A stretch of DNA of 9,442 bases, from contig JAFPUX010000325.1 in assembly GCA_017413145.1 (NCBI GenBank), positions 1 through 9,442 of the forward strand, given 5' to 3'. Below, piece after piece: positions 1 to 6,578 of this stretch. How positions within the stretch are numbered: position 1 is the stretch's first letter; each line of letters opens with the position of its first letter. The DNA comes from Kiritimatiellia bacterium (GTDB lineage Bacteria > Verrucomicrobiota > Kiritimatiellia > RFP12 > UBA3636). The position numbers and the translations under genes were made by a program. The notes under the pieces are model-generated. The model saw nothing but the letters and a program-made list of their open reading frames with translations, made no database searches and was not told where the DNA came from.

Positions 1-123
1 GGAGACTTCGAGGAAGTCATCATCGGCGGCGCCGCCCTGAACCCTGAGGTGGAGCGCGCCCTGCGCAAGATCCGGTTCCCCTTCACCATCGGATACGGGA
101 TGACCGAGTGCGCCCCGATCATC
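1..123 (+). pseudogene. AMP-forming long-chain acyl-CoA synthetase fragment, cut at both ends
   Basis: The first codon frame reads IIGGAALNPEVE, then RKIRFPFTIGYGMTECAPII. This is the core of an AMP-dependent acyl-CoA synthetase (ANL superfamily), where the YGMTE stretch is the A5 motif that contacts the adenylate. Such enzymes activate fatty acids with ATP and CoA. Only about 41 residues of a protein normally over 500 residues long are present. The left end is cut by the window edge. The right end stops being ligase-like at about base 122: the frame continues to a stop at 306, but as an Arg/Ser/Pro-rich shadow of another gene. Identification is solid for so short a piece. Whether it is a genuine pseudogene remnant or an assembly misjoin cannot be settled from the sequence. 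Confidence 0.8.
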
Positions 124-1313
124 TCCTCCTCGCGATCCCCCCGGTCGCCGCGGCGGTCGCGATGGCGCTGTGGTTCCGCCGGCCCGCGACATGCGCGCTC
201 CTCGCGGGCTGCGCGCTCGCCGCGCTGCCGTTCTTCGTGGTCCAGGGACAGGAGGTTCCCGTCGGGCTCTGGTCGCTGCGGCGCTCGCTTCCGCCCTTCG
301 CGCTGATCCCGCTCGCCGCGGTGGCCGGCGCGTTCCAGCTGGCGGACGACGAATTCGGGAACAAGGCGCTCTTCGTCCGGCGGGCCTGGATGCGCCGCTT
401 GTGGGTCCTGCTGGCGTTCGCGTGCGCCGTCGTGCAGGGCGTCCGCCTGTCGCGGGCGTCCCTCGCCGGCGGGGAATCGGGCGCGGACGTGCTCCGGTTC
501 GCCGTCGAATCGCGGATGCAGGCGGACGGGCTCTACCTCTTCGACTACTTCCCGCACGCCGTCCCGTTCGCCTCGCGGCCGGGGAGCCGGGTGTTCGGGC
601 TCAACGAGGAAGTCGCGAAGTCCCTCCGCCACGACCGCGTCGTGGGCTGGCTGCGCAAGCAATCCCGAGAACGCCCCGTCTACGTCGTTTCGTCGGCGCC
701 GGTCCGCGGAACGGTCCTCGAAAGCGGCGTCGCGCTCGTCCCGGACGAGCCGCCGGTCGAGAGGACCGTCGCGCGCGTCGACGGCAAGACGTTCCGCACC
801 GCGCGGGAGGTGTCGCGCGATTTCGCCTTCTCGTTCCTGCGCGTACGGCCGGCGGAGCGCGGCGACTCCACGGAACTCCGCTTCGGGCATTCGCCGTTCG
901 GCCTGGCGACCGGCTGGGACGCGCTCCGCCCCGGCAAGAAGGGGCGCTGGGCGCGGCAGGGCGCGACGTTCTGGGGGCCGGTCCCCGAGCCGGGCGGCGC
1001 GGTCGAGTTCGAAATCCTGGCAGAGTGGACGCCGCCCGCGGGCGCGGACTGGCCCGTGCAAAAGGTGCGCCTCATCCCGCCGTGGACCGGCGAACCGCTC
1101 GAGCTGGAGGTGAAGGCGGATCCGTCCGGACTCCGCCCGTCGCTGAACGGAACGATCCGCCGCCCGGCGGACGACGCGGCGGACCTGCCGCCCTCGGCGC
1201 TCTGGCGCGTCTCGACCGACCGTACCTTCGACCCGGCGGCGTTCGGCATCCGCGGCTACCCGCCGGACCTCGTCGCCGTCTTCCACCTCTTCCGCGCGAC
1301 GGTCGCGGAGTGA
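108..1313 (+). CDS. C-terminal part of a membrane protein with a large extracytoplasmic domain, 5' end lost at a junction
   Basis: I do not recognise the family firmly. The frame opens with about four hydrophobic segments (roughly residues 5-22, 27-46, 62-80 and 92-110, counted from GTG 108). A soluble domain of about 290 residues without further membrane helices follows. This layout, several helices and then an exported C-terminal domain, resembles the end of polytopic glycosyltransferases (GT39/ArnT-like) or related envelope proteins, but no catalytic motif is present to prove it. GTG 108 is only the first possible start. It lies within DNA that encodes acyl-CoA synthetase in another frame, so the true N-terminus is probably missing and the gene may be unexpressed if the junction is real. 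It ends at TGA 1313, 113 bases before the next gene. Coding character (GC-rich third positions, balanced composition) is convincing after about base 125. Confidence 0.6.
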   Translation: MRPDHLLLAIPPVAAAVAMALWFRRPATCALLAGCALAALPFFVVQGQEVPVGLWSLRRSLPPFALIPLAAVAGAFQLADDEFGNKALFVRRAWMRRLWVLLAFACAVVQGVRLSRASLAGGESGADVLRFAVESRMQADGLYLFDYFPHAVPFASRPGSRVFGLNEEVAKSLRHDRVVGWLRKQSRERPVYVVSSAPVRGTVLESGVALVPDEPPVERTVARVDGKTFRTAREVSRDFAFSFLRVRPAERGDSTELRFGHSPFGLATGWDALRPGKKGRWARQGATFWGPVPEPGGAVEFEILAEWTPPAGADWPVQKVRLIPPWTGEPLELEVKADPSGLRPSLNGTIRRPADDAADLPPSALWRVSTDRTFDPAAFGIRGYPPDLVAVFHLFRATVAE

Positions 1314-1340
1314 CGCCTTGCCGGCCGGCGCCGGGAACGC

Positions 1341-1370
1341 TGGATTTCGCGGCGGCGGTTGTGGTAGACT
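1341..1370 (+). promoter_or_regulatory. Candidate sigma70-type promoter for the oxidoreductase-glycosidase unit
   Basis: TGGATT (1341-1346) and TAGACT (1365-1370) are separated by 18 bases, and TGG precedes the -10 hexamer as in extended -10 promoters. Transcription would start near 1377, about 50 bases before ATG 1427. The -35 is poor and the GC-rich setting makes chance matches easy. The main support is its position in the only spacer upstream of this two-gene unit and its likeness to the better promoter at 4806-4834. Confidence 0.4.
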
Positions 1371-1426
1371 TCCCTTCCGCCGCGGCGGCACGGCCGCGCG
1401 CGGCGGCCCACACATCCGCGAAAGCC

Positions 1427-2476
1427 ATGCCCTCCGCCAAGAAAGTCCGCGTCGCCGTGATCGGCTGCGGCGTCATCAGCGAGCTCCACCTGCGCTGCTA
1501 CGCGCACAACCCCGCCGCGGAGGTCGTCGCCGTCTGCGACCTGATCCCCGAGCGCGCGCGCCGCGCCGCGGAGGAACGCGCGCCCGGCGCGCGGTGGACG
1601 ACGAAGGCCGCGGAAATCTTCGCCGCCCCGGACGTGGACGCCGTTTCGATCTGCACCGACCACGCGTCGCACTGCCGGCTCGCCTGCGCCGCGCTCGCGG
1701 CCGGCAAGCACGTGCTCTGCGAGAAGAGTCTCGCGCGGACGGCCGCGGACCTGAAACGCATGCTCGCCGCCGCGGAAGCGCATCCGGAACTCGTCGCGGC
1801 CGGCGTCTTCCAGCACCGCTTCGAGCCGCTTCCGCGCGCGTTGCGCGACCTCGTCGCCGAAGGCGCGTTCGGGCGCCTGCTTGCGGCGACCGGCTCGCTC
1901 TGGACGCTACGCGACGACCGCTACTTCGAAAAGGACGCCTGGCGCGGAACGATCCGCGGCGAGGGCGGCTCGGTCCTCATCAACCAGTCGATCCACTATT
2001 TCGACCTGCTGATCTGGATCGCGGGCGGCGCGGACGCCGCGCGCGCCTTCTCCGCCAACCTCGGGCACGAGGGCGTGATCGAGACCGAGGACACGGTTTC
2101 CGTCGCGCTGCGCATGCGCAACGGCGCGCTCGGCTCGTTCACCGCGACGAGCGCGGGCGTGCGCCAGTGGAAGTCGTCGCTCTCGTTCCAGGGAACCGCC
2201 GGCGGCGTCGAAATGCGCGACGAGAAGCTCTTCTCGCTCGTCCTCGCGGACAAGGCCGCGGAGAAGCGCGTCCGCGCCCGCATCGACAAGGCTCTCGCCG
2301 CCGGCGCGAAGCTCTTCCCGAAGGGAAAGGACTACTACGGCCCCGGCCACCAGGCGCAGATCGACGACTTCGTCCGCGCCGTGAAAACGGGCCACCGCCC
2401 CTACGTGACCTTCGCCGACGCCGCGGAGAGCGACGCGATGGTCTTCGCCGCCTACGCCTCCGCCGCCCGCCGATAG
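1427..2476 (+). CDS. Gfo/Idh/MocA family NAD(P)-dependent sugar oxidoreductase
   Basis: The predicted cytosolic protein has 349 residues, normal for this family, whose members oxidise or reduce sugars, inositols and their derivatives with NAD(P). The N-terminal Rossmann fold starts at once with VAVIGCGVIS (Gly13, Gly15), and the first strand-helix unit ends with the acidic Asp38 of VCDLIP. The family's EKP loop appears as CEKS (Glu99, Lys100, Ser101), keeping the catalytic lysine but replacing the proline. GGSVLINQSIHYFD supplies the usual catalytic His190 and Asp193, and a typical C-terminal segment (QIDDFVRAVKTG) closes the protein. ATG 1427 is chosen because the Rossmann motif begins six residues later; the same frame is open upstream but without family sequence. 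No strong Shine-Dalgarno is seen before it. The adjacent glycosidase gene suggests the substrate is a sugar released by that enzyme. The exact substrate cannot be read from the sequence. Confidence 0.92.
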   Translation: MPSAKKVRVAVIGCGVISELHLRCYAHNPAAEVVAVCDLIPERARRAAEERAPGARWTTKAAEIFAAPDVDAVSICTDHASHCRLACAALAAGKHVLCEKSLARTAADLKRMLAAAEAHPELVAAGVFQHRFEPLPRALRDLVAEGAFGRLLAATGSLWTLRDDRYFEKDAWRGTIRGEGGSVLINQSIHYFDLLIWIAGGADAARAFSANLGHEGVIETEDTVSVALRMRNGALGSFTATSAGVRQWKSSLSFQGTAGGVEMRDEKLFSLVLADKAAEKRVRARIDKALAAGAKLFPKGKDYYGPGHQAQIDDFVRAVKTGHRPYVTFADAAESDAMVFAAYASAARR

Positions 2477-2488
2477 GAGAATCCCGAC

Positions 2489-4759
2489 ATGCCGCGCCGC
2501 CCCACCGTCCTCCTCGCGTTCGCGGCCGCGGCCGCCACCGCGGAGCCGCTCTTTCCCCCCGTCTCCGAGATCGACCCCGCGCTGCTGATGCCGCCCGGGC
2601 CGGTGGAGCTCGACATCGCGCCCGACGGAAACTTCCTCGTGGACGGGAAGCCGCGCTACCTGCTCGGCACGATCGTCTACCACCAGCCGTCGCTCTCCGA
2701 GTGCGAGCCCGGCGACGACTACGCGCCGGAGAACGCCTGGATCTACGAGACGGTCCCCGACCGCGACTACCTGCAGCGCCTCGGCTTCGACACCGTCGGC
2801 GGCGAGGTTTCCACGACCTGGCTCGAGGCGTTCCGCCCCGGGAAGGAGTACTGGTGGGCCCACCACGAGAACGACTGGTCCCTCGCCTCGCGCTACTGGA
2901 AGAGCGGACTCCCGACGATCGTCGACTTCACCTGCGCGCGCTGGTCGCACGGCGGGATGAAGTTCAAGGAGGGACTCGAACCTTCACGCGCCGCGATTCC
3001 CGAGGGCGGCGCCGGACACTTCATGCCCTACAGCCTCGTCACGCCCGAAGGGCGCGACCTCTACGCCCGCATGTGGCGCTCCGGCGCCGAGGAGCTCAAG
3101 GCGCACGGCGTGAAGCCCTACGCCTACGAGCTCTTCAACGAGCCCACCTACGACGACCGCTCGCCCGAGGCGCGCGCCGCGTTCGCGAAGCATCTCCGGG
3201 CGATGTTCGGCGGCGACCCCGCCGCGATGAACGCCGCCTGGGGCTCGAACTACGGTTCGTTCGAGGAGGCCGCCGCGTTCAAGAAGCCGAACGAGTGCGT
3301 CGGTCTCGGCGTGGAATGGTTGCAGTTCCGCGAGGCGTGCTTCGCCTCCGGCATCCGCCTCGGTCTCAAGACGATCCGCGCGGTCGATCGGGACGCCCGC
3401 GTCTGCTTCCAGCCCCTCGGGATTTCGTTCGGCTACGTGGACATCCAGGAGGCGAACCGGCTCTGCGGCGTCGTGATGTCGCCCACCGGCGGAAACGACC
3501 CCTACGACGCGATGCTGCTGCACGCCGTCGCGCAGGGCAAGCCGATCATCGACGGCGAGACCTACCTCGGCCACACGCGCGCGAGCCACCGCGCGAAGAT
3601 CCTCACGCAGTGGTCGCGCGGCTTCAACGCGAGCTACTACTTCAAGTGGGAGCGCCGCCTCTGGGACCAGAAGAAGCGCGGCGAGAACGGCGCCACCCTC
3701 CTCGCCGAGGCCTTTCCGTGGCTTGCGCTCAACACCGTCTGCACGCCGACCGAGGCGCTCGCGGGCCTGATGGACGCCAAGCGCGACGTCTTCGCGATGC
3801 AGGACCTCTTCGGCCCGCGCGACCGCGGCATCCCCGCTTCGAACCGCGTCGCGTTCCTCGTCTCGCAGCCGACCGAGCGCCTCGGCGTCGTCGCCGGCCA
3901 CGGCAACCACGTCTTCTCCAAGGCCAACGCCCTCGCGATGGCGCACGACGCGCACCTGCCGCTCGACGCCGTGTTCGAGGAGGACCTCGCCGAGTTCGAC
4001 TCCCACCGAACGCCCTACCGCTTCCTCGTCGCCGCCGGAATCGACGCGACGCGCTGGCACGACGCCTTCGATCCCCGGATCCTCGAATCCTGGACGCAGA
4101 AGGACGGCGGCACGCTCGCGCTCCTGCAGGAGGCGATGGAGCTGGACGAATACGGACGCCCCGTCGGTTACGCCCGCGACCGGTTCCCCGGCATTGCGCT
4201 CGGCGAACCGTGCAAGGCCGAGGCGCAGTCCTTCGAATTCCGCGGCGCAACCTACGCGGCCGTGCCCTACCGCGAGGTCTCGTTCGCCACGAACGCCGGC
4301 TGGACCGTTGTCGCCGCACTGCCCGACGGCCACCCGGCCCTCGCGCGCCGGACGCTCGGCAAGGGGTGCGTCTGGTACGTCGGCGTGCGCTTCCCGGCGC
4401 CGGGCGACGAAGGCCGCCTCCTCGCCGCGCTCGCGGCGGACCGCGGCATCCTTCCGACGTGCGAGACGCAGGACCCCGCCACGCGGAGCCCGGTGGACGG
4501 CATCGAGGTCCAGGCCGCGCGCGGGGCGGACGGCGACGTCGGCTTCGTCGTCTGCAACCGCACGCTCGCCGCCAAGGCCGTGCGCTTCCTCCCGCGCGGA
4601 GCCTTCGCGCTTCCGGCGGGCGCGATGCTCCTGGACGTCTCCCGCAACGTCGTCCTCGCGCCCGATTCCGACGGCGCCTTCCTGCTCCTCCTCGACCCGG
4701 ACGTCCCCGTCGTCCTGCGGCGGCATCCGAAGCCCGCGAAGCAGGCCGCCGCGCAGTGA
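2489..4759 (+). CDS. Exported GH42-like beta-galactosidase (clan GH-A)
   Basis: The protein has 756 residues and starts with a short signal peptide (MPRRPTVLLAF, then alanines, with likely cleavage near residue 18). The TIM-barrel catalytic domain spans roughly residues 40-430. It carries the GH-A acid/base Glu218 in YELFNEP and a matching nucleophile candidate, Glu357, in PIIDGETY. The stretch AMNAAWGSNYGSFEEA is typical of GH42 enzymes. Residues about 450-640 resemble the flavodoxin-like trimerisation domain of GH42, and residues about 670-745 a small beta-sandwich C-domain. Family enzymes hydrolyse terminal beta-D-galactosides, but divergent clan members act on other glycosides, so substrate specificity is inference. 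The start is well set: AGGAG straddles the stop codon of the preceding oxidoreductase, with 12 bases between the genes, so the two are almost certainly cotranscribed. The signal peptide places hydrolysis outside the cytoplasm. Confidence 0.88.
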   Translation: MPRRPTVLLAFAAAAATAEPLFPPVSEIDPALLMPPGPVELDIAPDGNFLVDGKPRYLLGTIVYHQPSLSECEPGDDYAPENAWIYETVPDRDYLQRLGFDTVGGEVSTTWLEAFRPGKEYWWAHHENDWSLASRYWKSGLPTIVDFTCARWSHGGMKFKEGLEPSRAAIPEGGAGHFMPYSLVTPEGRDLYARMWRSGAEELKAHGVKPYAYELFNEPTYDDRSPEARAAFAKHLRAMFGGDPAAMNAAWGSNYGSFEEAAAFKKPNECVGLGVEWLQFREACFASGIRLGLKTIRAVDRDARVCFQPLGISFGYVDIQEANRLCGVVMSPTGGNDPYDAMLLHAVAQGKPIIDGETYLGHTRASHRAKILTQWSRGFNASYYFKWERRLWDQKKRGENGATLLAEAFPWLALNTVCTPTEALAGLMDAKRDVFAMQDLFGPRDRGIPASNRVAFLVSQPTERLGVVAGHGNHVFSKANALAMAHDAHLPLDAVFEEDLAEFDSHRTPYRFLVAAGIDATRWHDAFDPRILESWTQKDGGTLALLQEAMELDEYGRPVGYARDRFPGIALGEPCKAEAQSFEFRGATYAAVPYREVSFATNAGWTVVAALPDGHPALARRTLGKGCVWYVGVRFPAPGDEGRLLAALAADRGILPTCETQDPATRSPVDGIEVQAARGADGDVGFVVCNRTLAAKAVRFLPRGAFALPAGAMLLDVSRNVVLAPDSDGAFLLLLDPDVPVVLRRHPKPAKQAAAQ

Positions 4760-4805
4760 CGGCGCCCGCGCCGGCGTCCGTTCGCCGCAGGGAGCGCGTC
4801 CCCGC

Positions 4806-4834
4806 TTGACGCCTCCCCGGGGCTCTGCTACCAT
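4806..4834 (+). promoter_or_regulatory. Sigma70-type promoter for the esterase-radical SAM unit
   Basis: TTGACG (4806-4811) and TACCAT (4829-4834) are separated by exactly 17 bases, and TGC lies immediately before the -10 as an extended -10 element. Transcription would begin near 4841, giving a leader of about 80 bases before ATG 4922. It is the best promoter in the window and lies in a true intergenic gap. Function is inferred from consensus only. Confidence 0.6.
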
Positions 4835-4850
4835 GCCCCCCGTCGCCACC

Positions 4851-4925
4851 ATGCCCTCCGCGTCCGAGGCGGACGTAATATTCTTCGCCGCCTCGCCGAG
4901 GAGCCAAAAACCGGACCCGCCATGA
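4851..4925 (+). CDS. Possible 24-residue leader peptide overlapping the esterase start (ATGA)
   Basis: An ATG 17 bases after the proposed -10 opens a short frame (MPSASEADVIFFAASPRS, then QKPDPP). Its TGA stop overlaps the esterase start as ATGA, the usual arrangement for translational coupling. The leader also contains a perfect 5-bp stem with a 5-base loop (CGTCC 4861-4865, GGACG 4871-4875) and a GAGGAG at 4898-4903. That GAGGAG lies 18 bases from ATG 4922, too far for a standard Shine-Dalgarno. The peptide resembles nothing I recognise. It may be an unexpressed frame within an untranslated leader. Confidence 0.25.
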   Translation: MPSASEADVIFFAASPRSQKPDPP

Positions 4926-6541
4926 AAGCACTCGTCACTCGTCTCCCGTCTCTCGTCATTGTCCTCGCGGGCCTTGCCGCGGGCGCCCGCGAGCCCATCA
5001 CCGCCGAAGGCGCGAAGCAGTGGGCGGAGGTCTGCCCGCCGCTCTCGATGGACGAGGCCACCGCCGCGACGGAGGCGCTCGTCTTCACGAACGCCGCCGG
5101 CGCGACGCTCCCCTACCGGCAGTACGTCCCGGCCGACCTGCGGGACGGCGAGCGCGTCCCGCTCGTCCTCCTGCTGCACGGCGCGGGCGAACGCGGGACG
5201 GACAACCGCATGCAGCTCGTGCACGGCGGCCGCCAGCTCCTCGCCTGGGGGCGGGAGTGGAAGCTGCCGTTCGTCCTGGTGGCGCCGCAGTGCCCCGGCG
5301 GGAAGCAGTGGGTCGACACGCCGTGGGGCGCCCTCGCGCACACGATGCCGGAGCGCCCCTCCGAGACGCTCGCGCTCGCGATGGAGCTGCTGGACGATCG
5401 CCTCGCCGCGCTCCCCGTCGACCCCGACCGCGTCTACGCGACCGGCGTCTCGATGGGCGGCTACGGCGTCTGGGACCTGCTGCAGCGCCGCCCCGGCTTC
5501 TTCGCGGCGGCCGTCCCCGTCTGCGGCGGCGGCGACACGAACCTCGCCTCCCGCCTCGTCTCCGTGCCGATCCGCGCGTTCCACGGCAAGGCCGACGGCG
5601 TCGTCCCGCCGTTCCGCTCCCGCTCGATGGTCGACGCCATCCGCGCCGCCGGCGGCGCGCTCGCGGAACTGGACGAATACCCCGGCGTCGGACACGACTC
5701 CTGGAACCGCGCATACGGCGACCCCTCCACGCTCGACTGGCTCTTCGCGCAGCGCCGCGGCGGCGGTGTCTCGCGGGACCCCGCCACGGGCGCGCCGGTC
5801 GTGCACGCGACGGCGCGGCATCCCAACCGGCCCGCCTACACCTTCAACCCCTGGGACGCCCCCTGGATCTTCGTATCGCCCGCCACCGGCGTCGTCGACG
5901 CCGGCACGAAGGCGCCCGACGGCCCCGCCGACCTCTCGTTCGCCTTCCGCTGCGCCCACTCCGACAAGGGCCTCTGGGTCCACGTGGCGGTGTTCGACGA
6001 CGACCTCTCCGCGGACACCTGCCCGACGGGCGCCGTCTCGTGCGCCGCGTGGGACGACGACGCGGTCGAGATCTTCCTCGACGGCGAGCTCGCGCGCCTG
6101 CCCGACAGCCGCGCGGACGGCGGCGTCCGCCTCCGGCACGGCGGCGAATTCGCGCTCGTCGCCAACGGTGCCGCGAACAGCGACTTCTCGGGCTACCCGC
6201 GGACCTACGCCGGCGGCATCTGGGACAAGCGCGGCGGCGACCCGCCCCCCGTCTGGTGGGCCGGCGACGCGGTGCAGTCCGGCATCGTCTTCGGCGAATC
6301 GGTCCGCAACACGCTCGCGCCCGGGCTCGTCCCCGAGACGGCGGTCGAGGTCGACTACTTCTTCTGGTTCCCGTGGTCCGCGATGGGCCGCACGGACAAG
6401 CCCGACCGCATCGGCTTCAACATCGGCGTGCAGGACGACGACGGCGGCGGCCGCCGCGACCACGCGCTCTACTGGACCGGCAACCCCAGGCGCCCCTTCT
6501 CCGACGAAAGCGCCTTCGGCATCCTCGTCCTCGACCCGTAG
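4922..6541 (+). CDS. Exported alpha/beta-hydrolase esterase with C-terminal CBM9/DOMON-like domain
   Basis: The protein has 539 residues, with a signal peptide (MKALVTRLPSLVIVLAGLAA). The catalytic domain, about residues 60-280, is of the CE1/PHB-depolymerase-like type. It shows an HGAGE oxyanion-loop motif (residues 86-90), nucleophile Ser177 in GVSMGGYG, acid Asp225 in HGKADGVVP and His258 in VGHDSW, so the triad looks complete. Residues about 300-539 form a CBM9/DOMON-like beta-sandwich (LWVHVAVFDDDL, then WDDDAVEIFLDG, then a late IGFNIGVQDDD), a fold that binds sugars. The enzyme probably removes acyl or feruloyl-type esters from polysaccharide outside the cytoplasm, which would complement the upstream glycosidase. 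The ester and the sugar are not determined. ATG 4922 is chosen for the signal peptide that follows. The codons of that signal peptide are built from heptamer repeats. Confidence 0.87.
   Translation: MKALVTRLPSLVIVLAGLAAGAREPITAEGAKQWAEVCPPLSMDEATAATEALVFTNAAGATLPYRQYVPADLRDGERVPLVLLLHGAGERGTDNRMQLVHGGRQLLAWGREWKLPFVLVAPQCPGGKQWVDTPWGALAHTMPERPSETLALAMELLDDRLAALPVDPDRVYATGVSMGGYGVWDLLQRRPGFFAAAVPVCGGGDTNLASRLVSVPIRAFHGKADGVVPPFRSRSMVDAIRAAGGALAELDEYPGVGHDSWNRAYGDPSTLDWLFAQRRGGGVSRDPATGAPVVHATARHPNRPAYTFNPWDAPWIFVSPATGVVDAGTKAPDGPADLSFAFRCAHSDKGLWVHVAVFDDDLSADTCPTGAVSCAAWDDDAVEIFLDGELARLPDSRADGGVRLRHGGEFALVANGAANSDFSGYPRTYAGGIWDKRGGDPPPVWWAGDAVQSGIVFGESVRNTLAPGLVPETAVEVDYFFWFPWSAMGRTDKPDRIGFNIGVQDDDGGGRRDHALYWTGNPRRPFSDESAFGILVLDP
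4930..4957 (+). repeat. Degenerate heptamer array (NCTCGTC x4) inside the esterase signal-peptide codons
   Basis: Four consecutive 7-base units read ACTCGTC, ACTCGTC, TCCCGTC and TCTCGTC. Because 7 is not a multiple of 3, the repeat is a property of the DNA rather than of a repeated peptide. A sister array lies at 6544-6571, just beyond the other end of this gene. Confidence 0.75.
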
Positions 6542-6543
6542 CC

Positions 6544-6571
6544 GCTCGTCGCTCGTCACTCGTCGCTCGCG
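6544..6571 (+). repeat. Heptamer array (RCTCGTC) between esterase and radical SAM genes
   Basis: The units are GCTCGTC, GCTCGTC, ACTCGTC and a degenerate GCTCGCG. They fill nearly all of the 37-base spacer between the stop at 6541 and ATG 6579. They are the same repeat family as 4930-4957, in the same orientation, and occupy the place where a ribosome binding site would be expected. Confidence 0.75.
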
Positions 6572-6578
6572 AAGCGCG

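Noticed and set aside
4760..4773. Perfect stem CGGCG-CCCG-CGCCG just after the glycosidase stop, as a terminator
   Set aside because: No T-tract follows and such short GC stems are common in this composition; a terminator is not supported.
1318..4809. Long plus-strand frame of more than 1100 codons overlapping the oxidoreductase and glycosidase
   Set aside because: It is Arg-rich with no recognisable motif and runs out of frame through two genes that have intact catalytic motifs.
1427..4861. Shared ATGCCCTCCGC at 1427 and 4851, both downstream of promoter-like sites
   Set aside because: An 11-base match between two loci is expected many times by chance in 9 kb of DNA this GC-rich.
4851..4925. 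The leader ORF as a precursor peptide for the radical SAM enzyme
   Set aside because: It lacks cysteines and any recognisable leader-core pattern, and the radical SAM gene is 1.6 kb away; nothing supports the link.
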